64,000 nt of DNA, taken from Nitrospira sp. (GTDB taxonomy: Bacteria; Nitrospirota; Nitrospiria; Nitrospirales; Nitrospiraceae). Positions 8,897 through 18,072 of this stretch are shown in pieces. The stretch is taken from the NCBI GenBank assembly GCA_020853775.1, contig JADYYH010000105.1, positions 1-64,000 of the forward strand, read 5' to 3'. Each line of letters opens with the position of its first letter. Within the stretch, counting starts at the first letter, position 1. The notes under the pieces are model-generated. The model had not been told where the DNA came from. It saw only the letters and a program-made list of their open reading frames with translations, and did no database searches. Made by a program: the position numbers and the translations under genes.

Positions 8897-9703
8897 ATGG
8901 CTCTGGTGGCGTCAACTGAGGCACCGATCATCGAAGTCAGCCATGTCTCGACGCGGTTCGGCACGGCGGTCGTGCATCGGGATGTGAGTCTGACGGTCGT
9001 GCGTGGAGAGGTGTTCGCCATTGCGGGCGGCAACGGTTGCGGAAAATCGACCTTGTTGCGTGAAATCATCGGCTTGCTGACTCCGACGACGGGGACGATT
9101 CGCCTGTTGGGCACAGACAGCCGTCAATTGACGCAGTCGAACGGACGCCCGCTGCATCGTCGGTTCGGCGTGATGTTCCAGCATGGTGCCCTGTTCAGTT
9201 CCATGACTCTGGCGGAAAATGTGGCGGTGCCGCTTCGTGAGCACACGCCGTTGAGCGCCGAAGCGATTCGGGATATCGGGGCACTCAAGATCGCCCTGGT
9301 CGGATTGCCGCCGGACAGCGCGATCAAATTTCCGAGTGAGCTCAGCGGCGGGATGAGGAGACGCGCGGCGCTGGCCCGTGCGATCGTCATGGATCCGGAA
9401 CTGCTGTTTCTCGATGAACCGACGGCTGGACTCGACCCGATGATTGCCGCCGGATTCGACGATCTGGTCCTGGAGTTAAAACGGTTGCTAGGGCTGACCG
9501 TCGTGATGGTCACGCACGATCTGGATTCATTGTGGCGCATTGCGGACCGGGTGGCGGTGCTGGGTGAAGGACAGGTGCTCGGGTTGGGAACGATGGACGC
9601 GCTGGCCCGTTCGGACGATCCGGTGATCCGGAACTATTTTCACGGTCCCCGCGGGCGTGCGGCCCATCTGAATCATTCCGGAACGGGGTTGCACCGGGAT
9701 TGA
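8897..9703 (+). CDS. mlaF: MlaF-type lipid transport ABC ATPase
   Basis: 268 aa from ATG 8897; GGAGAGGAG lies 11-19 bases upstream. An earlier ATG at 8840 adds 19 atypical residues directly abutting the palindrome and is not preferred. Walker A GGNGCGKST near residue 45, Q-loop FQHGALFSSMTL near 95, signature LSGGMRRRAALARAI near 150, Walker B ELLFLDEPTAGLDP near 172, and switch His in MVTHDLDS near 205. The FSSMTLAENV stretch is typical of MlaF. Energises the MlaE permease; co-transcription with mlaD (10 bases downstream) is likely, while the upstream palindrome may weaken coupling to mlaE. Confidence 0.95.
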   Translation: MALVASTEAPIIEVSHVSTRFGTAVVHRDVSLTVVRGEVFAIAGGNGCGKSTLLREIIGLLTPTTGTIRLLGTDSRQLTQSNGRPLHRRFGVMFQHGALFSSMTLAENVAVPLREHTPLSAEAIRDIGALKIALVGLPPDSAIKFPSELSGGMRRRAALARAIVMDPELLFLDEPTAGLDPMIAAGFDDLVLELKRLLGLTVVMVTHDLDSLWRIADRVAVLGEGQVLGLGTMDALARSDDPVIRNYFHGPRGRAAHLNHSGTGLHRD

Positions 9704-9713
9704 GAGGTGGCGG

Positions 9714-10676
9714 ATGGAACCGAAGGTGAACTACATCCTGGTCGGCGCGTTCGTCGTCCTGCTGGGCGCCACGATTCTCGGTGCGATTTTCTGGCTGGGG
9801 AAAACCGACTATCGTGGGGTCTACGATCGGTATTACGTGTATACCCGTGAGTCCGTTGCCGGCCTCAGCGTCGATTCGACCGTAAAGTATCGCGGGGTGG
9901 ATGTCGGGCGAGTGAAGGAAGTGATCCTCAATCCGGAGAATGCGGAAGAGGTCCGGGTGACATTGGACATTGTCGGCGGGACACCCATTAAGACCGATAC
10001 ACAGGCCGTGCTGGTGACGCAGGGGCTCACGGGATTGGTGACGCTGAATTTGACCGGTGGAACCCGGGAGGCGCCTCCCTTGATGCCGGTCGCCGGGCAA
10101 GCCTATCCGGTCATTCAGAGTGTGCCCTCGTTATTCGGACGTCTGGACGGGACGCTCGCGAAACTCTTGTCGGACCAGGGGCTGTCGAACCTCGTGGCCA
10201 ATCTGAACGGACTGGCCCAGAATGCGTCTTCTGCGCTGGATGAAAACAATCGTACGGTCTTGAAGCAGATCCTGAAAGATCTGTCGGTGGTCACAAAGGT
10301 GCTGGCGGAACGCAGCGGCCAGATAGACCGCGGAGTTCAGCAGGCGGCGCAGGCGGCCGATCAGTCGGCGCGTGTGACGGAGCAGCTCGTCAAGCAGCTT
10401 CCGGCATTGGTGGATCGTCTGAGCAGAAGTGCGGCCGGATTGCAGCAGATGACGGAGGAGTTGTCGCGGACCAGCCGCTCGGTCGGAGAGATGGTCGGCG
10501 CCAGTCGGCCCGGTATCGAACAGTTTTCGCGGCAGACGCTGGCCGATACGGGGTTACTCGTCACGGAGCTCCGGCAACTGACCGCCACCCTGAATCGTGT
10601 GGCGCAACAAGTCGAACGACAACCGAATGTCCTGGTCCTGGGCCGATCCGGCCAGCCGAAAGGCCCGGGGGAATGA
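9714..10676 (+). CDS. mlaD: MCE-domain protein MlaD
   Basis: 320 aa. One N-terminal membrane helix (about 7-28) is followed by a single MCE domain (about 38-118), with DSTVKYRGVDVGRVKEVILN being the typical start and GLTGLVTLNLTGG the end. Residues 150-300 are a long amphipathic helical tail rich in Gln/Ala, longer than in E. coli MlaD and like the tails of other MCE proteins that extend into the periplasm. It tethers to MlaE/MlaF and conducts lipid between membranes. GAGAGGTGGCGG precedes the ATG, 10 bases after mlaF. Confidence 0.93.
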   Translation: MEPKVNYILVGAFVVLLGATILGAIFWLGKTDYRGVYDRYYVYTRESVAGLSVDSTVKYRGVDVGRVKEVILNPENAEEVRVTLDIVGGTPIKTDTQAVLVTQGLTGLVTLNLTGGTREAPPLMPVAGQAYPVIQSVPSLFGRLDGTLAKLLSDQGLSNLVANLNGLAQNASSALDENNRTVLKQILKDLSVVTKVLAERSGQIDRGVQQAAQAADQSARVTEQLVKQLPALVDRLSRSAAGLQQMTEELSRTSRSVGEMVGASRPGIEQFSRQTLADTGLLVTELRQLTATLNRVAQQVERQPNVLVLGRSGQPKGPGE

Positions 10677-10686
10677 GAGGCGCCTG

Positions 10687-11334
10687 GTGGTAAGCCGACG
10701 CGCAATACCATGGGTCGGAGCGGTCATGATGGCATGCGCACTCGCCGCTTGTGTGTTGCCTCGATCCGCAGAAAATCCGGTCCATACGTTTCTGCTGACC
10801 ATCGATGAGTCCGCCTGGAGGGCGGGCGCTCGCGCTGGGCAGCCGGAAGTCCACGGTGTGCTGGTTGTCGGGTTGCCGCAAGCGGAGGCCGGATTTGAGC
10901 AGCCGCGGATGGCGTACCTGCAACGTCCCTATGAAGTGAGCTATTACGCAACCCATGTATGGGTCGATGCCCCGGCCCGTATGTTGGCGCCCTTGCTGGT
11001 TCGGTCGCTGGAGGCCACGGGGCTCTGGCGTGTGGTGGTGTCCATGCCTACGGTGGTCCGGGGCGATTACCGGCTGGACACCTCGGGGCTGGTGTTGCAG
11101 CAAGAGTTTCTTCAGCAACCGAGCCAAACCCGATTACAGTTGCGCGCGCAATTGATGGAGATGAAAGATCAACGCGTGCTGGGAGTCCGGAGTTTTGAGG
11201 CCCTCGAACCGGCTTCGAGCGACGATGCGTATGGAGGCGTCCAGGCGGCCAATCGTGCAGTGACCCGGGTGCTTGAGGCGCTGAACGACTGGATTGCGTC
11301 TTGTCTGCGAGCAGCGGGGAAGGAAGCTTGTTGA
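10687..11334 (+). CDS. ABC-type transport auxiliary lipoprotein (Mla/PqiC-like)
   Basis: 215 aa from GTG 10687, 10 bases after the mlaD stop with GAGAGGCG before it; the frame extends upstream inside mlaD but the signal peptide favours this start. The signal peptide ends in a lipobox (ALAAC, Cys near residue 22). The mature domain is the ABC_trans_aux fold: HTFLLTIDESAW, then YLQRPYEVSYYATHVWVDAP, then DYRLDTSGLVLQQEF. These lipoproteins stand with MCE transporters and probably form the outer-membrane end of the lipid route. Confidence 0.85.
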   Translation: MVSRRAIPWVGAVMMACALAACVLPRSAENPVHTFLLTIDESAWRAGARAGQPEVHGVLVVGLPQAEAGFEQPRMAYLQRPYEVSYYATHVWVDAPARMLAPLLVRSLEATGLWRVVVSMPTVVRGDYRLDTSGLVLQQEFLQQPSQTRLQLRAQLMEMKDQRVLGVRSFEALEPASSDDAYGGVQAANRAVTRVLEALNDWIASCLRAAGKEAC

Positions 11335-11395
11335 TACTCGCCTCCGACGTCTCACTCTGTTTGAGACAGCCTGCCGCGATGACAAGGTATGGGGT

Positions 11396-11872
11396 ATGCG
11401 CACCGCGTTGAAGATCGGGTTCAGCTTCGGACTCACCTCCGGCGTGATTACCACGTTGGGGTTGATGGTGGGACTGCATGCTGGCACCCATTCGAAGTCC
11501 GTGGTTCTGGGCGGGCTGCTCACCATTGCGGTCGCCGACGCCATGTCCGATGCGTTGGGCATCCACATCGCGGAGGAATCCAAGAACCATGGGAATACGA
11601 ATGAGATTTGGGAATCGACGCTGGCGACCTTCGCGGCGAAATTCGTGATCGCCGCAACCTTTGCCGTTCCGGTGTTGTTCATGCCGTTGGATCTGGCGGT
11701 GGCGGCCAGCCTCGTCTGGGGATTGTCGCTGTTGGCGGTGCTCAGTTATGCGCTGGCGCGCGCACAACGGGTTCCGCCTTGGAAGGTGATCGGGGAGCAT
11801 GTCGTCATCGGACTCTGTGTGGTCGCGATCACGCACTATCTTGGAGATTGGGTTCGTGTGACGTTCGGGTAG
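11396..11872 (+). CDS. VIT1/CCC1-like small membrane protein
   Basis: 158 aa from ATG 11396. The frame is open from 11294, but that stretch overlaps the lipoprotein gene and is unlike membrane protein. Five helices are predicted; the first two, with GLTSGVITTLGLMVGLHAGT and LLTIAVADAMSDALGIHIAE, resemble the start of VIT/CCC1 iron or manganese transporters (the acidic residues D and E in helix 2 are metal ligands in that family). It is shorter than classical VIT1 (about 230 aa) and lacks the cytosolic metal-binding loop, so transport activity is uncertain. Confidence 0.65.
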   Translation: MRTALKIGFSFGLTSGVITTLGLMVGLHAGTHSKSVVLGGLLTIAVADAMSDALGIHIAEESKNHGNTNEIWESTLATFAAKFVIAATFAVPVLFMPLDLAVAASLVWGLSLLAVLSYALARAQRVPPWKVIGEHVVIGLCVVAITHYLGDWVRVTFG

Positions 11873-11924
11873 AAAAGCAGCGATAGAAGTTCGGATACGG
11901 ACTCATGAGGGAGATTCAGACGCG

Positions 11925-13196
11925 ATGGAATTGAAGACGCAGTTGCCGAAAGTCGGCATCGGACGACGATGCGGATCGATACAAGCTAATCTGGATGGGT
12001 ACCGAAAACTGATGAGCGAGGAGGCCTATGAGGAGCTGAGAACGCTCGCGAAAGAGCTTGAGGGCGTCAAAGTCTGTCATGTGAACTCGACGGCGGCCGG
12101 CGGGGGCGTGGCGGAACTGTTGGCAAGGTATGTGCCGATGCTGCAGGCGCTCGGTGTGCAGGCGGACTGGCGTTTGATCCATGGCGAACCTGATTTTTTT
12201 GCCATCACCAAGGCGTTCCATAACGCCCTGCAAGGCGGGCACTACGGCTTGGGGAAAGCGGCGCAGGACCTGTACCTCACGGTCAATGAACGCAGTGCCA
12301 AGGCGCTCGGCAATGACTACGATGTGTATATCGTGCACGACCCGCAGCCCGCGGCTATTCGACATTTTGCCGGGCCCCGTGATGCCAAATGGATCTGGCG
12401 GTGTCATATCGATAGCTCGGCGCCTGATAAAGAGGTCAGTCAGTTTTTGCGCCCGTTGCTCGAAGAGTATGAGGCGGTCGTCTTCACCATGAGCCAGTTC
12501 GTGCTGCCCCAATTGGCGGCGAAGCGGGTGGCCTTCATCGCTCCGGCCATCGATCCCCTTGCCACGAAGAATATGGAATTGCCTGAAGACTTGTGTCGGC
12601 GCGCGATCGCGGACTCCGGGGTTGATCCGACAAGGCCGTTGCTGTTGCAGGTGTCGCGGTTCGACCCCTGGAAGGATCCGCTCGGCGTGGTGCGCGCGTA
12701 TCGATTGGTCAAAGAAGAGATCCCGGAGGTGCAGCTCGTGCTCATCGGCGCGATGGCGGGCGACGATCCGGAGGGGTGGGAGATTCTGGATCGAGTCGAA
12801 GAAGAAGCTGCGAAGGATCCGGACCTGTTCGTGTTTACGAATCTCGCCGGGGTGGGGAGTATGGAGGTCAATGCGTTCCAGCGTGGCTGCGATGTGGTGA
12901 TCCAGAAGTCCTTGCGGGAGGGATTCGGGTTGGTCGTGTCCGAAGCGTTATGGAAGGAGAAGCCGGTGGTTGCCGGGAACACCGGAGGCATTCCCATGCA
13001 ATTTCCCGAGCCCTTTCAGAAGAATCTGGTCGACAGTGTGGAAGCCTGCGCGGAGCGGCTGCTCCATCTGCTGCAGCGACCGGGCGAACGTGGAGAGTTC
13101 GGCCGGGCGGGACGTGAACATGTGCGCCGCCATTTTCTGATGCCGCGGCTGGTACGCGATGAATTGCGGTTGATCAAACAGGTGTTGAGCGCCTGA
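11925..13196 (+). CDS. TreT-like trehalose synthase / GT4 glycosyltransferase
   Basis: 423 aa, the length of TreT enzymes, which make trehalose from NDP-glucose and glucose. The N-terminal Rossmann half shows VCHVNSTAAGGGVAELL near residue 50 and RLIHGEPDFFAITKAFHNAL near 95, both typical of TreT. The C-terminal GT-B half has QVSRFDPWKDPLGVVRAYRL near 245 and the donor-site SLREGFGLVVSEALW near 330. Its stop overlaps the next start by one base, so it is translated with the glucan phosphorylase. Joint action in trehalose or glycogen turnover, a compatible-solute or energy-store role, is an inference. Confidence 0.83.
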   Translation: MELKTQLPKVGIGRRCGSIQANLDGYRKLMSEEAYEELRTLAKELEGVKVCHVNSTAAGGGVAELLARYVPMLQALGVQADWRLIHGEPDFFAITKAFHNALQGGHYGLGKAAQDLYLTVNERSAKALGNDYDVYIVHDPQPAAIRHFAGPRDAKWIWRCHIDSSAPDKEVSQFLRPLLEEYEAVVFTMSQFVLPQLAAKRVAFIAPAIDPLATKNMELPEDLCRRAIADSGVDPTRPLLLQVSRFDPWKDPLGVVRAYRLVKEEIPEVQLVLIGAMAGDDPEGWEILDRVEEEAAKDPDLFVFTNLAGVGSMEVNAFQRGCDVVIQKSLREGFGLVVSEALWKEKPVVAGNTGGIPMQFPEPFQKNLVDSVEACAERLLHLLQRPGERGEFGRAGREHVRRHFLMPRLVRDELRLIKQVLSA

Positions 13197-14917
13197 TGAA
13201 CCACCCGAACAGCAAGGCCCAGGTCGCCTATTTTTCAATGGAGATCGGGCTCAATCCCTTGATGCCCACCTATGCCGGGGGATTGGGCGTACTGGCAGGC
13301 GACACGATCCACAGCGCCGCCGACCTCGGCGTGCCGATGGTCGGCGTGACGCTCCTGCATCGGCGCGGCTATTTCTACCAACGTCTCGATCGAGCGGGCT
13401 GGCAGTCAGAAGAGCCGGTGGCCTGGGCGATCCCTGATTATGCCGAGCCGTTGGAACCGCGCGTGTCCGTCGAGATCGAGGGGCGGGCGGTGCAGGTCCG
13501 TGCCTGGCGGCATCTCGTGACCGGCATGTCGGGCCATACCGTTCCCGTCTACTTGCTCGATACGGATCTTCCGGACAACAGTCCCTGGGACCGGACCATC
13601 ACGGATTCGCTCTACGGCGGCGATGCGCACTATCGATTGTGCCAGGAAATGGTGCTCGGGTTCGGCGGGTTTGCGCTGTTGCAAGCCCTGGGGCATGACC
13701 ACATCTATCGCTACCACCTCAACGAAGGGCATGCGGCCTTGTTGGTGCTGGCGTTGATCGAGGCTGAAATCCGCGGGGAGCCCGGAAACGGGGAAGTGCC
13801 TCCGGAGGTCATCGAGAAGGTGCGGGAGCACTGTGTGTTTACGACCCACACGCCGGTGCCGGCAGGCCACGATCAATTCCCCGCCGATCTTGCGCACCGC
13901 GTATTGGGGACACGTCGCTGCGACCTGGTCCAGGCCTGTCAACATCAAGGCGCCTTGAACATGACGCTGCTGGCGCTGCGCGGCTCCCGGTTTATCAACG
14001 GCGTGGCGATGCGGCACGGCGAGGTCTCCCATTCCCTCTATCCCGGCTACCCGATCCATTCGATTACGAATGGAGTGCACGCGGTGGCTTGGGCGTCTCC
14101 GGCCTTTCAACATCTCTACGACCGTCATCTGCCTGACTGGCGATACGATCACTTGTCGCTTCGTTACGCCATCAGTATTCCCGGTACAGAAATTTGGGCT
14201 GCCCATCGGGAGGCGAAGCTGGCGTTGGTCGATGTAGTGAATCGCGAGACCAACGCCGGGTTCGATCGAGATGTGTTCACGATCGGCTTCGCTCGCCGTG
14301 CCACCGCGTATAAACGAGGGATGTTGGTGTTTCGCGATGCTGAACGGTTGCAGCGATTGGGCAAACAGGTGGGCCCGATTCAGTTCGTCTTCGCGGGAAA
14401 GGCGCATCCCCAGGATCAGGTGGGCAAGGACGTGATTCGGCGCATTCACGCCATGCGCGGACAGCTATCCGTCGCCTATCTGGCTAATTACGATATGACG
14501 TTGGCCCGGCTGTTGTGCGCGGGCGTCGACGTATGGCTGAACACGCCGCTTCCGCCGATGGAAGCGTCCGGCACCAGCGGAATGAAGGCGGCGATGAACG
14601 GGGTTCCAAGCCTGAGTGTCCTGGACGGGTGGTGGGTCGAGGGGCATATCGAAGGGGTGACCGGCTGGTCGATCGGCGAGAAGCTCGACGCCTGCGCATC
14701 CCCCTCGGAGGATCTGGAGGCCTGCCATGCCGCCGCGCTTTATGACAAACTTGAACAGCATGTCCTGCCCTGCTTCTACAACGATCGAGACAGATTCATC
14801 GACATCATGAAGCACACCATTGCGATTAACGGGGCGTTTTTCAACACGCAGCGCATGGTCGGGCAATATCTGCGCAATGCCTATCGGTTGGTGGATCAGG
14901 CCGTCGGTGGAGCATAG
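13196..14917 (+). CDS. glgP: Short-type alpha-glucan (glycogen/maltodextrin) phosphorylase
   Basis: 573 aa, matching the short GT35 phosphorylases of bacteria and archaea (animal-type enzymes are above 800). The start [20 protein letters not shown] is diagnostic. Other family motifs: [11 protein letters not shown] near residue 180, [14 protein letters not shown] near 215, and the pyridoxal-phosphate loop [15 protein letters not shown] near 460, where the Lys of GMKAA binds the cofactor. It releases glucose-1-phosphate from alpha-1,4-glucan. Start overlaps the TreT-like stop by one base. Confidence 0.95.
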   Translation: MNHPNSKAQVAYFSMEIGLNPLMPTYAGGLGVLAGDTIHSAADLGVPMVGVTLLHRRGYFYQRLDRAGWQSEEPVAWAIPDYAEPLEPRVSVEIEGRAVQVRAWRHLVTGMSGHTVPVYLLDTDLPDNSPWDRTITDSLYGGDAHYRLCQEMVLGFGGFALLQALGHDHIYRYHLNEGHAALLVLALIEAEIRGEPGNGEVPPEVIEKVREHCVFTTHTPVPAGHDQFPADLAHRVLGTRRCDLVQACQHQGALNMTLLALRGSRFINGVAMRHGEVSHSLYPGYPIHSITNGVHAVAWASPAFQHLYDRHLPDWRYDHLSLRYAISIPGTEIWAAHREAKLALVDVVNRETNAGFDRDVFTIGFARRATAYKRGMLVFRDAERLQRLGKQVGPIQFVFAGKAHPQDQVGKDVIRRIHAMRGQLSVAYLANYDMTLARLLCAGVDVWLNTPLPPMEASGTSGMKAAMNGVPSLSVLDGWWVEGHIEGVTGWSIGEKLDACASPSEDLEACHAAALYDKLEQHVLPCFYNDRDRFIDIMKHTIAINGAFFNTQRMVGQYLRNAYRLVDQAVGGA

Positions 14918-14921
14918 CCGT

Positions 14922-15452
14922 ATGGCTCAGAATCACGACATCATGCAGTCCGACTACAATCATCTGTTGACGCTTTGGACCTCCGGCGTTCGCGATTACC
15001 ACACCATGTTGTCGGATTACCTGACGGCCAACTCCATCTTTGTCGCGGTCATCGGCCTGCTCGTGTCCCGCGAATCCCTGGCCCTGCCGTTTACGCTGGT
15101 CATTGTGTTGCTGAGCACGATCGGGATTCTTATGAGCGCGCAGATGGCGATCGTGTTGGGCCGGTTTTCCGGACAGAACGCGTTGTGGGAATGGCAGCTG
15201 CGGGGAATTGAATCCCTGCCGGATTGGCAGGACCGAAAGCCGGTCAGTATGCTCTATCGGTTGCGCGAGCATCGGGAAACGATTGTGGATGAGACGAATG
15301 AGCCGCGCTCCTTCGCGCCCTCCTGGGCCTTCCGGCAACACCGCCAATGGTGGGCGCACCGGGCGGTCAGCTTTCCCTGGTTTTTCGGCACGGTCTACGG
15401 TCTCTTTCTGTTGTGGGGCGTGACACAGATTGCGAGGTCGCTGCCGGGATAG
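14922..15452 (+). CDS. Membrane protein of unknown function
   Basis: 176 aa from ATG 14922, 4 bases after the phosphorylase stop. Three hydrophobic segments: about 37-53, 57-80 and 150-171. The soluble middle part (85-148) has WEWQLRGIESLP and a charged YRLREHRETIVDETNEP stretch. I do not recognise the family. Position suggests co-transcription with the glucan enzymes, but nothing else links them. Confidence 0.7.
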   Translation: MAQNHDIMQSDYNHLLTLWTSGVRDYHTMLSDYLTANSIFVAVIGLLVSRESLALPFTLVIVLLSTIGILMSAQMAIVLGRFSGQNALWEWQLRGIESLPDWQDRKPVSMLYRLREHRETIVDETNEPRSFAPSWAFRQHRQWWAHRAVSFPWFFGTVYGLFLLWGVTQIARSLPG

Positions 15453-15484
15453 CAGCCCTCTCCGGACGATGGCCATATGGTTGC

Positions 15485-15511
15485 GAGGGGCGAGCAAGTC
15501 GGCGGCCCCTC
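15485..15511. terminator. Possible bidirectional hairpin between convergent genes
   Basis: GAGGGGC at 15485-15491 pairs perfectly with GCCCCTC at 15505-15511. It lies between the convergent ends of the 14922-15452 gene and the tiny minus-strand gene at 15554. There is no T-run, so it would be a weak terminator at best. Confidence 0.3.
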
Positions 15512-15553
15512 CTAACCTGCCTGAGCAGCCGTCGGTTTTCCGTGAGACGATCG

Positions 15554-15661
15554 TCAGTCGGAAAAAGCGTCGGCAGTCAGTATCATGATTGCAAAGCCGG
15601 TAACGACTAGCAGGAGCGCGAACACCAGCAGTGCGGGGTGGAGAAACGGCATCAAGAACAT
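15554..15661 (-). CDS. Tiny single-span membrane protein (35 aa)
   Basis: On the minus strand an ATG at 15661 follows the near-perfect ribosome site AAGGAGGTGA by 6 bases; the frame ends with TGA at 15554-15556, giving 35 residues. The peptide starts MFLMPFLHPALLVFALLLVV and ends ILTADAFSD: one hydrophobic helix (about 8-29) with an acidic tail. It is divergent from the response regulator at 15884. Three TTCAT-type words 11 bp apart and a -10 (TATCTT) precede it. Size, topology and promoter match the 18176-18286 gene on the other side of the two-component system. Such peptides often modulate membrane kinases; that role is an inference. Confidence 0.75.
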   Translation of the reverse strand: MFLMPFLHPALLVFALLLVVTGFAIMILTADAFSD

Positions 15662-15711
15662 GGATGTCACCTCCTTGGCCGGTTGTTTCCGAGGGCACCT
15701 CCTTCATCACC

Positions 15712-15754
15712 AAGATAACACACGAAGATGAAGTCACGGTGAAGTCTTCATGAA
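15712..15754 (-). promoter_or_regulatory. Response-regulator box and promoter for the tiny membrane protein
   Basis: Read on the minus strand: TTCAT at 15754-15750, TTCAC at 15743-15739 and TTCAT at 15732-15728, exactly 11 bp apart, which is the direct-repeat spacing used by OmpR/PhoB-family regulators. After the last word, 10 bases lead to TATCTT (15717-15712), a -10 hexamer; the box takes the place of a -35. The start codon is 50 bases further. The same layout occurs at 18073-18115. Confidence 0.7.
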
Positions 15755-15883
15755 GAAGCGTTCATACTGAGGGAAAGACCGATGAGTCTTGTTATGATCG
15801 CTCCGTCTGAGTGATTGAACGGCGGCGAACCGCGCTCATTTTGCGACAAGCATTGTGTCGGCGCGCGCGAAGCGAGGAGCACC

Positions 15884-16558
15884 ATGCGAATTCTGGTCAT
15901 CGAAGACGATGTCGATCTGGCTCAATTTCTCCGCAAAGGATTGGAAGAAGAGCGGCATACGGTGGAGGTGGCCGCCGACGGCGAAACCGGACTCATGCTG
16001 GCCGTGGATGAGAGTTATGACCTGCTGATTGTGGACGTGATGCTGCCCAAGGTGGACGGGCTGACGCTGTGCCGCCGCCTTCGTGAACGGGGAAACCGGT
16101 CTCCCATCCTGCTGCTCACCGCGCGGGATTCGGTGGAGGACAAGGTCGCCGGTCTCGATGCGGGAGCAGATGATTATCTGACGAAACCCTTCGCGTTCAC
16201 CGAACTCGTCGCGCGCATCAGAGCCCTCCTGCGGCGAGGCGGGCCGCACACCGGCAGCCGCCTGAAGGCCAAGGATCTGGAAATGGACCCGGCCTCCCGG
16301 CGCGTGTGGCGGGCGGGGAAGGAAATTACGCTCACGAGCAAAGAATTTTCCCTGTTGGAATTTCTGCTCAGGAACCGCGATATCGTTCTCACCCGCACGG
16401 CGATCCTTGAGCGCGTGTGGGGGTTGAACTATGATCCGATGACGAACGTGGTGGATGTCTACATCCGTTCCTTGCGCGTGAAGATCGACCGGGATTTCGC
16501 CTTCCCCTTGATCGGGACCGTGCGCGGCGTGGGCTACAAGCTGGAGGCGAGTGAGTGA
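15884..16558 (+). CDS. OmpR/PhoB-family response regulator
   Basis: 224 aa from ATG 15884 (GAGGAG upstream). Receiver domain 1-115: acidic pocket E7 D8 D9, phosphoacceptor D51 in VDVMLPKVDG, the T in LLTARD and K in TKPF. Winged-helix DNA-binding domain about 128-222, with LTSKEFSLLEFLLRNRDIV and the recognition region VVDVYIRSLRVKID, ending GVGYKLE. It overlaps the kinase gene by 4 bases (GTGA). A possible promoter with TATGAT at 15793-15798 lies upstream, beside the TTCAT box, so autoregulation is plausible. Regulators of this CusR/QseB type often sense metals or envelope stress; the signal is not evident. Confidence 0.95.
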   Translation: MRILVIEDDVDLAQFLRKGLEEERHTVEVAADGETGLMLAVDESYDLLIVDVMLPKVDGLTLCRRLRERGNRSPILLLTARDSVEDKVAGLDAGADDYLTKPFAFTELVARIRALLRRGGPHTGSRLKAKDLEMDPASRRVWRAGKEITLTSKEFSLLEFLLRNRDIVLTRTAILERVWGLNYDPMTNVVDVYIRSLRVKIDRDFAFPLIGTVRGVGYKLEASE

Positions 16559-17979
16559 GCAGCTTTCGCGCCCAGTTCCGGCTGTATACGGTCGCCATGA
16601 TCGCGGCCTTGCTGGGTGGATTCAACGTGGTCGTCTACACGGGCTTTCATAGTCTGTTGCAGCAATATGTGGATGGTCGTCTGTTCGGTTTTGCGGATAC
16701 CCTGGCCGAGTTGATCGAGCAACGACCGGAACTGCTGAAACGATCGGACCATGAGATCGTGGTGCCGCGTGGCGCACAGGTGGCCGACGACCGGATGAAG
16801 GAACTCCGGGAACTGTCGCATTCCGTCCATATTCTGGCCCTCGATGGGACGGTCGTCTGGCAGGGGAGCGGCGTGGTGCCCAGGCCATCGGTCGATGAGG
16901 CGGTGCTGACGCGAGGCAAGCGGGGCGAAGTGGTGTATGAGACGCTCGAGATGGATTCAGGGGCGTCGGTGCGCCAGGTATTTGTTCCGATCCGGCAGCA
17001 GGATGAAGTGCGCTACCTGCTGCAAGCGGAAGAGTCCCTGGCGTTTTTTCGACGAACCCATCGAAGTCTCATGGGCCTGCTCATGCTTGGATCGGTTGCC
17101 GTCCTAGCCACATCCTGGTTCGGCAGCGGATGGTTGGCTCGGAAGGTGCTCGATCCGGTGGAAGCCTTGAGTCGCACGGCCGAGGGTATTTCGGAGTCAG
17201 CCTTGCGCTCGCGCGCCAACCTGAATGCGCCGTTTGAAGAATTCGAACGGTTGGCCCAAGCGTTTAATGCGATGCTGGACCGGTTGCAGCGGGCGTCCGA
17301 AAGCCAGCGACGGTTTACCGACTATGCCGCGCATGAGATGAAAACCCCGCTGACCGTGATGCAGGGCAATTTGGAAGTCGCCTTGCAGCGCTCGCGGTCG
17401 GCCGACGATTATCGCGACGTACTCGTCTCGAATCTCGAACAAGTGCAGCGCCTCATCGTGTTGACTCGGTCGCTCCTCACGCTCGCCCGCTTTGCCGGCG
17501 AGCGGCCGCCGGTAGAGCTGTCGGTGCTGGCGCTCCAGCCGCTGCTTAAAGAATTGATCGATGACCTGACGCCGGTCGCAGAGGACCGGCACCTGACATT
17601 GGTATTGGAAGAGGCGCCGGTACAGCCGGTGTTGGGAGATGCCGAGCGGCTCAAGCAAGTGTTCATCAATTTGCTGGATAACGCCATGCGCTATACGGAT
17701 CCGGGAGGAACCGTGGCGTTATGTCTGAGCAGCGCGCAGAATCAGGTGCGTGTGGCTGTTCGCGATACCGGGCAGGGGATTGCCCGCGAACATCTGCCGC
17801 ATCTCTTCGAACCCTTTTACCGGACCGATCCGGCTCGCGCCAGGGATTCAGGCGGACATGGCCTCGGCCTTCCGATCGTGAAAGAAATTGTGGAGGCGCA
17901 TCATGGCGCGATTGCCGTGGAAAGTGAAGTGGGAAAAGGGTCGATCTTCACGCTGACATTGCCCGCCGTCCACACGTAA
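16555..17979 (+). CDS. Membrane sensor histidine kinase partnered with the upstream regulator
   Basis: 474 aa, GTG start overlapping the regulator stop. Helix 1 (about 10-30), a periplasmic sensor region of about 130 residues, helix 2 (about 172-190), HAMP (190-243), HisKA with phosphoacceptor H260 in AAHEMKTPL, and HATPase with N box INLLDNAMRYTD, G1 DTGQGI and G2 GGHGLGLPIV near the C-terminus. All catalytic motifs are intact. The sensor region has no motif I recognise. Together with the regulator it probably controls the two tiny membrane protein genes that flank the pair. Confidence 0.95.
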   Translation: MSSFRAQFRLYTVAMIAALLGGFNVVVYTGFHSLLQQYVDGRLFGFADTLAELIEQRPELLKRSDHEIVVPRGAQVADDRMKELRELSHSVHILALDGTVVWQGSGVVPRPSVDEAVLTRGKRGEVVYETLEMDSGASVRQVFVPIRQQDEVRYLLQAEESLAFFRRTHRSLMGLLMLGSVAVLATSWFGSGWLARKVLDPVEALSRTAEGISESALRSRANLNAPFEEFERLAQAFNAMLDRLQRASESQRRFTDYAAHEMKTPLTVMQGNLEVALQRSRSADDYRDVLVSNLEQVQRLIVLTRSLLTLARFAGERPPVELSVLALQPLLKELIDDLTPVAEDRHLTLVLEEAPVQPVLGDAERLKQVFINLLDNAMRYTDPGGTVALCLSSAQNQVRVAVRDTGQGIAREHLPHLFEPFYRTDPARARDSGGHGLGLPIVKEIVEAHHGAIAVESEVGKGSIFTLTLPAVHT

Positions 17980-18072
17980 CAGCCCATGGGCTCATTCCCT
18001 TCTTCGTGCTCGTATCTGTCTCATCGTCGGTGTGCCCCATCGCTCTCCCATGCGCTGCAGCATGAAGAATTC

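Noticed and set aside
13406-14449. 347-codon minus-strand frame opposite the glucan phosphorylase
   Set aside because: Shadow frame; no start signal and no resemblance to known proteins.
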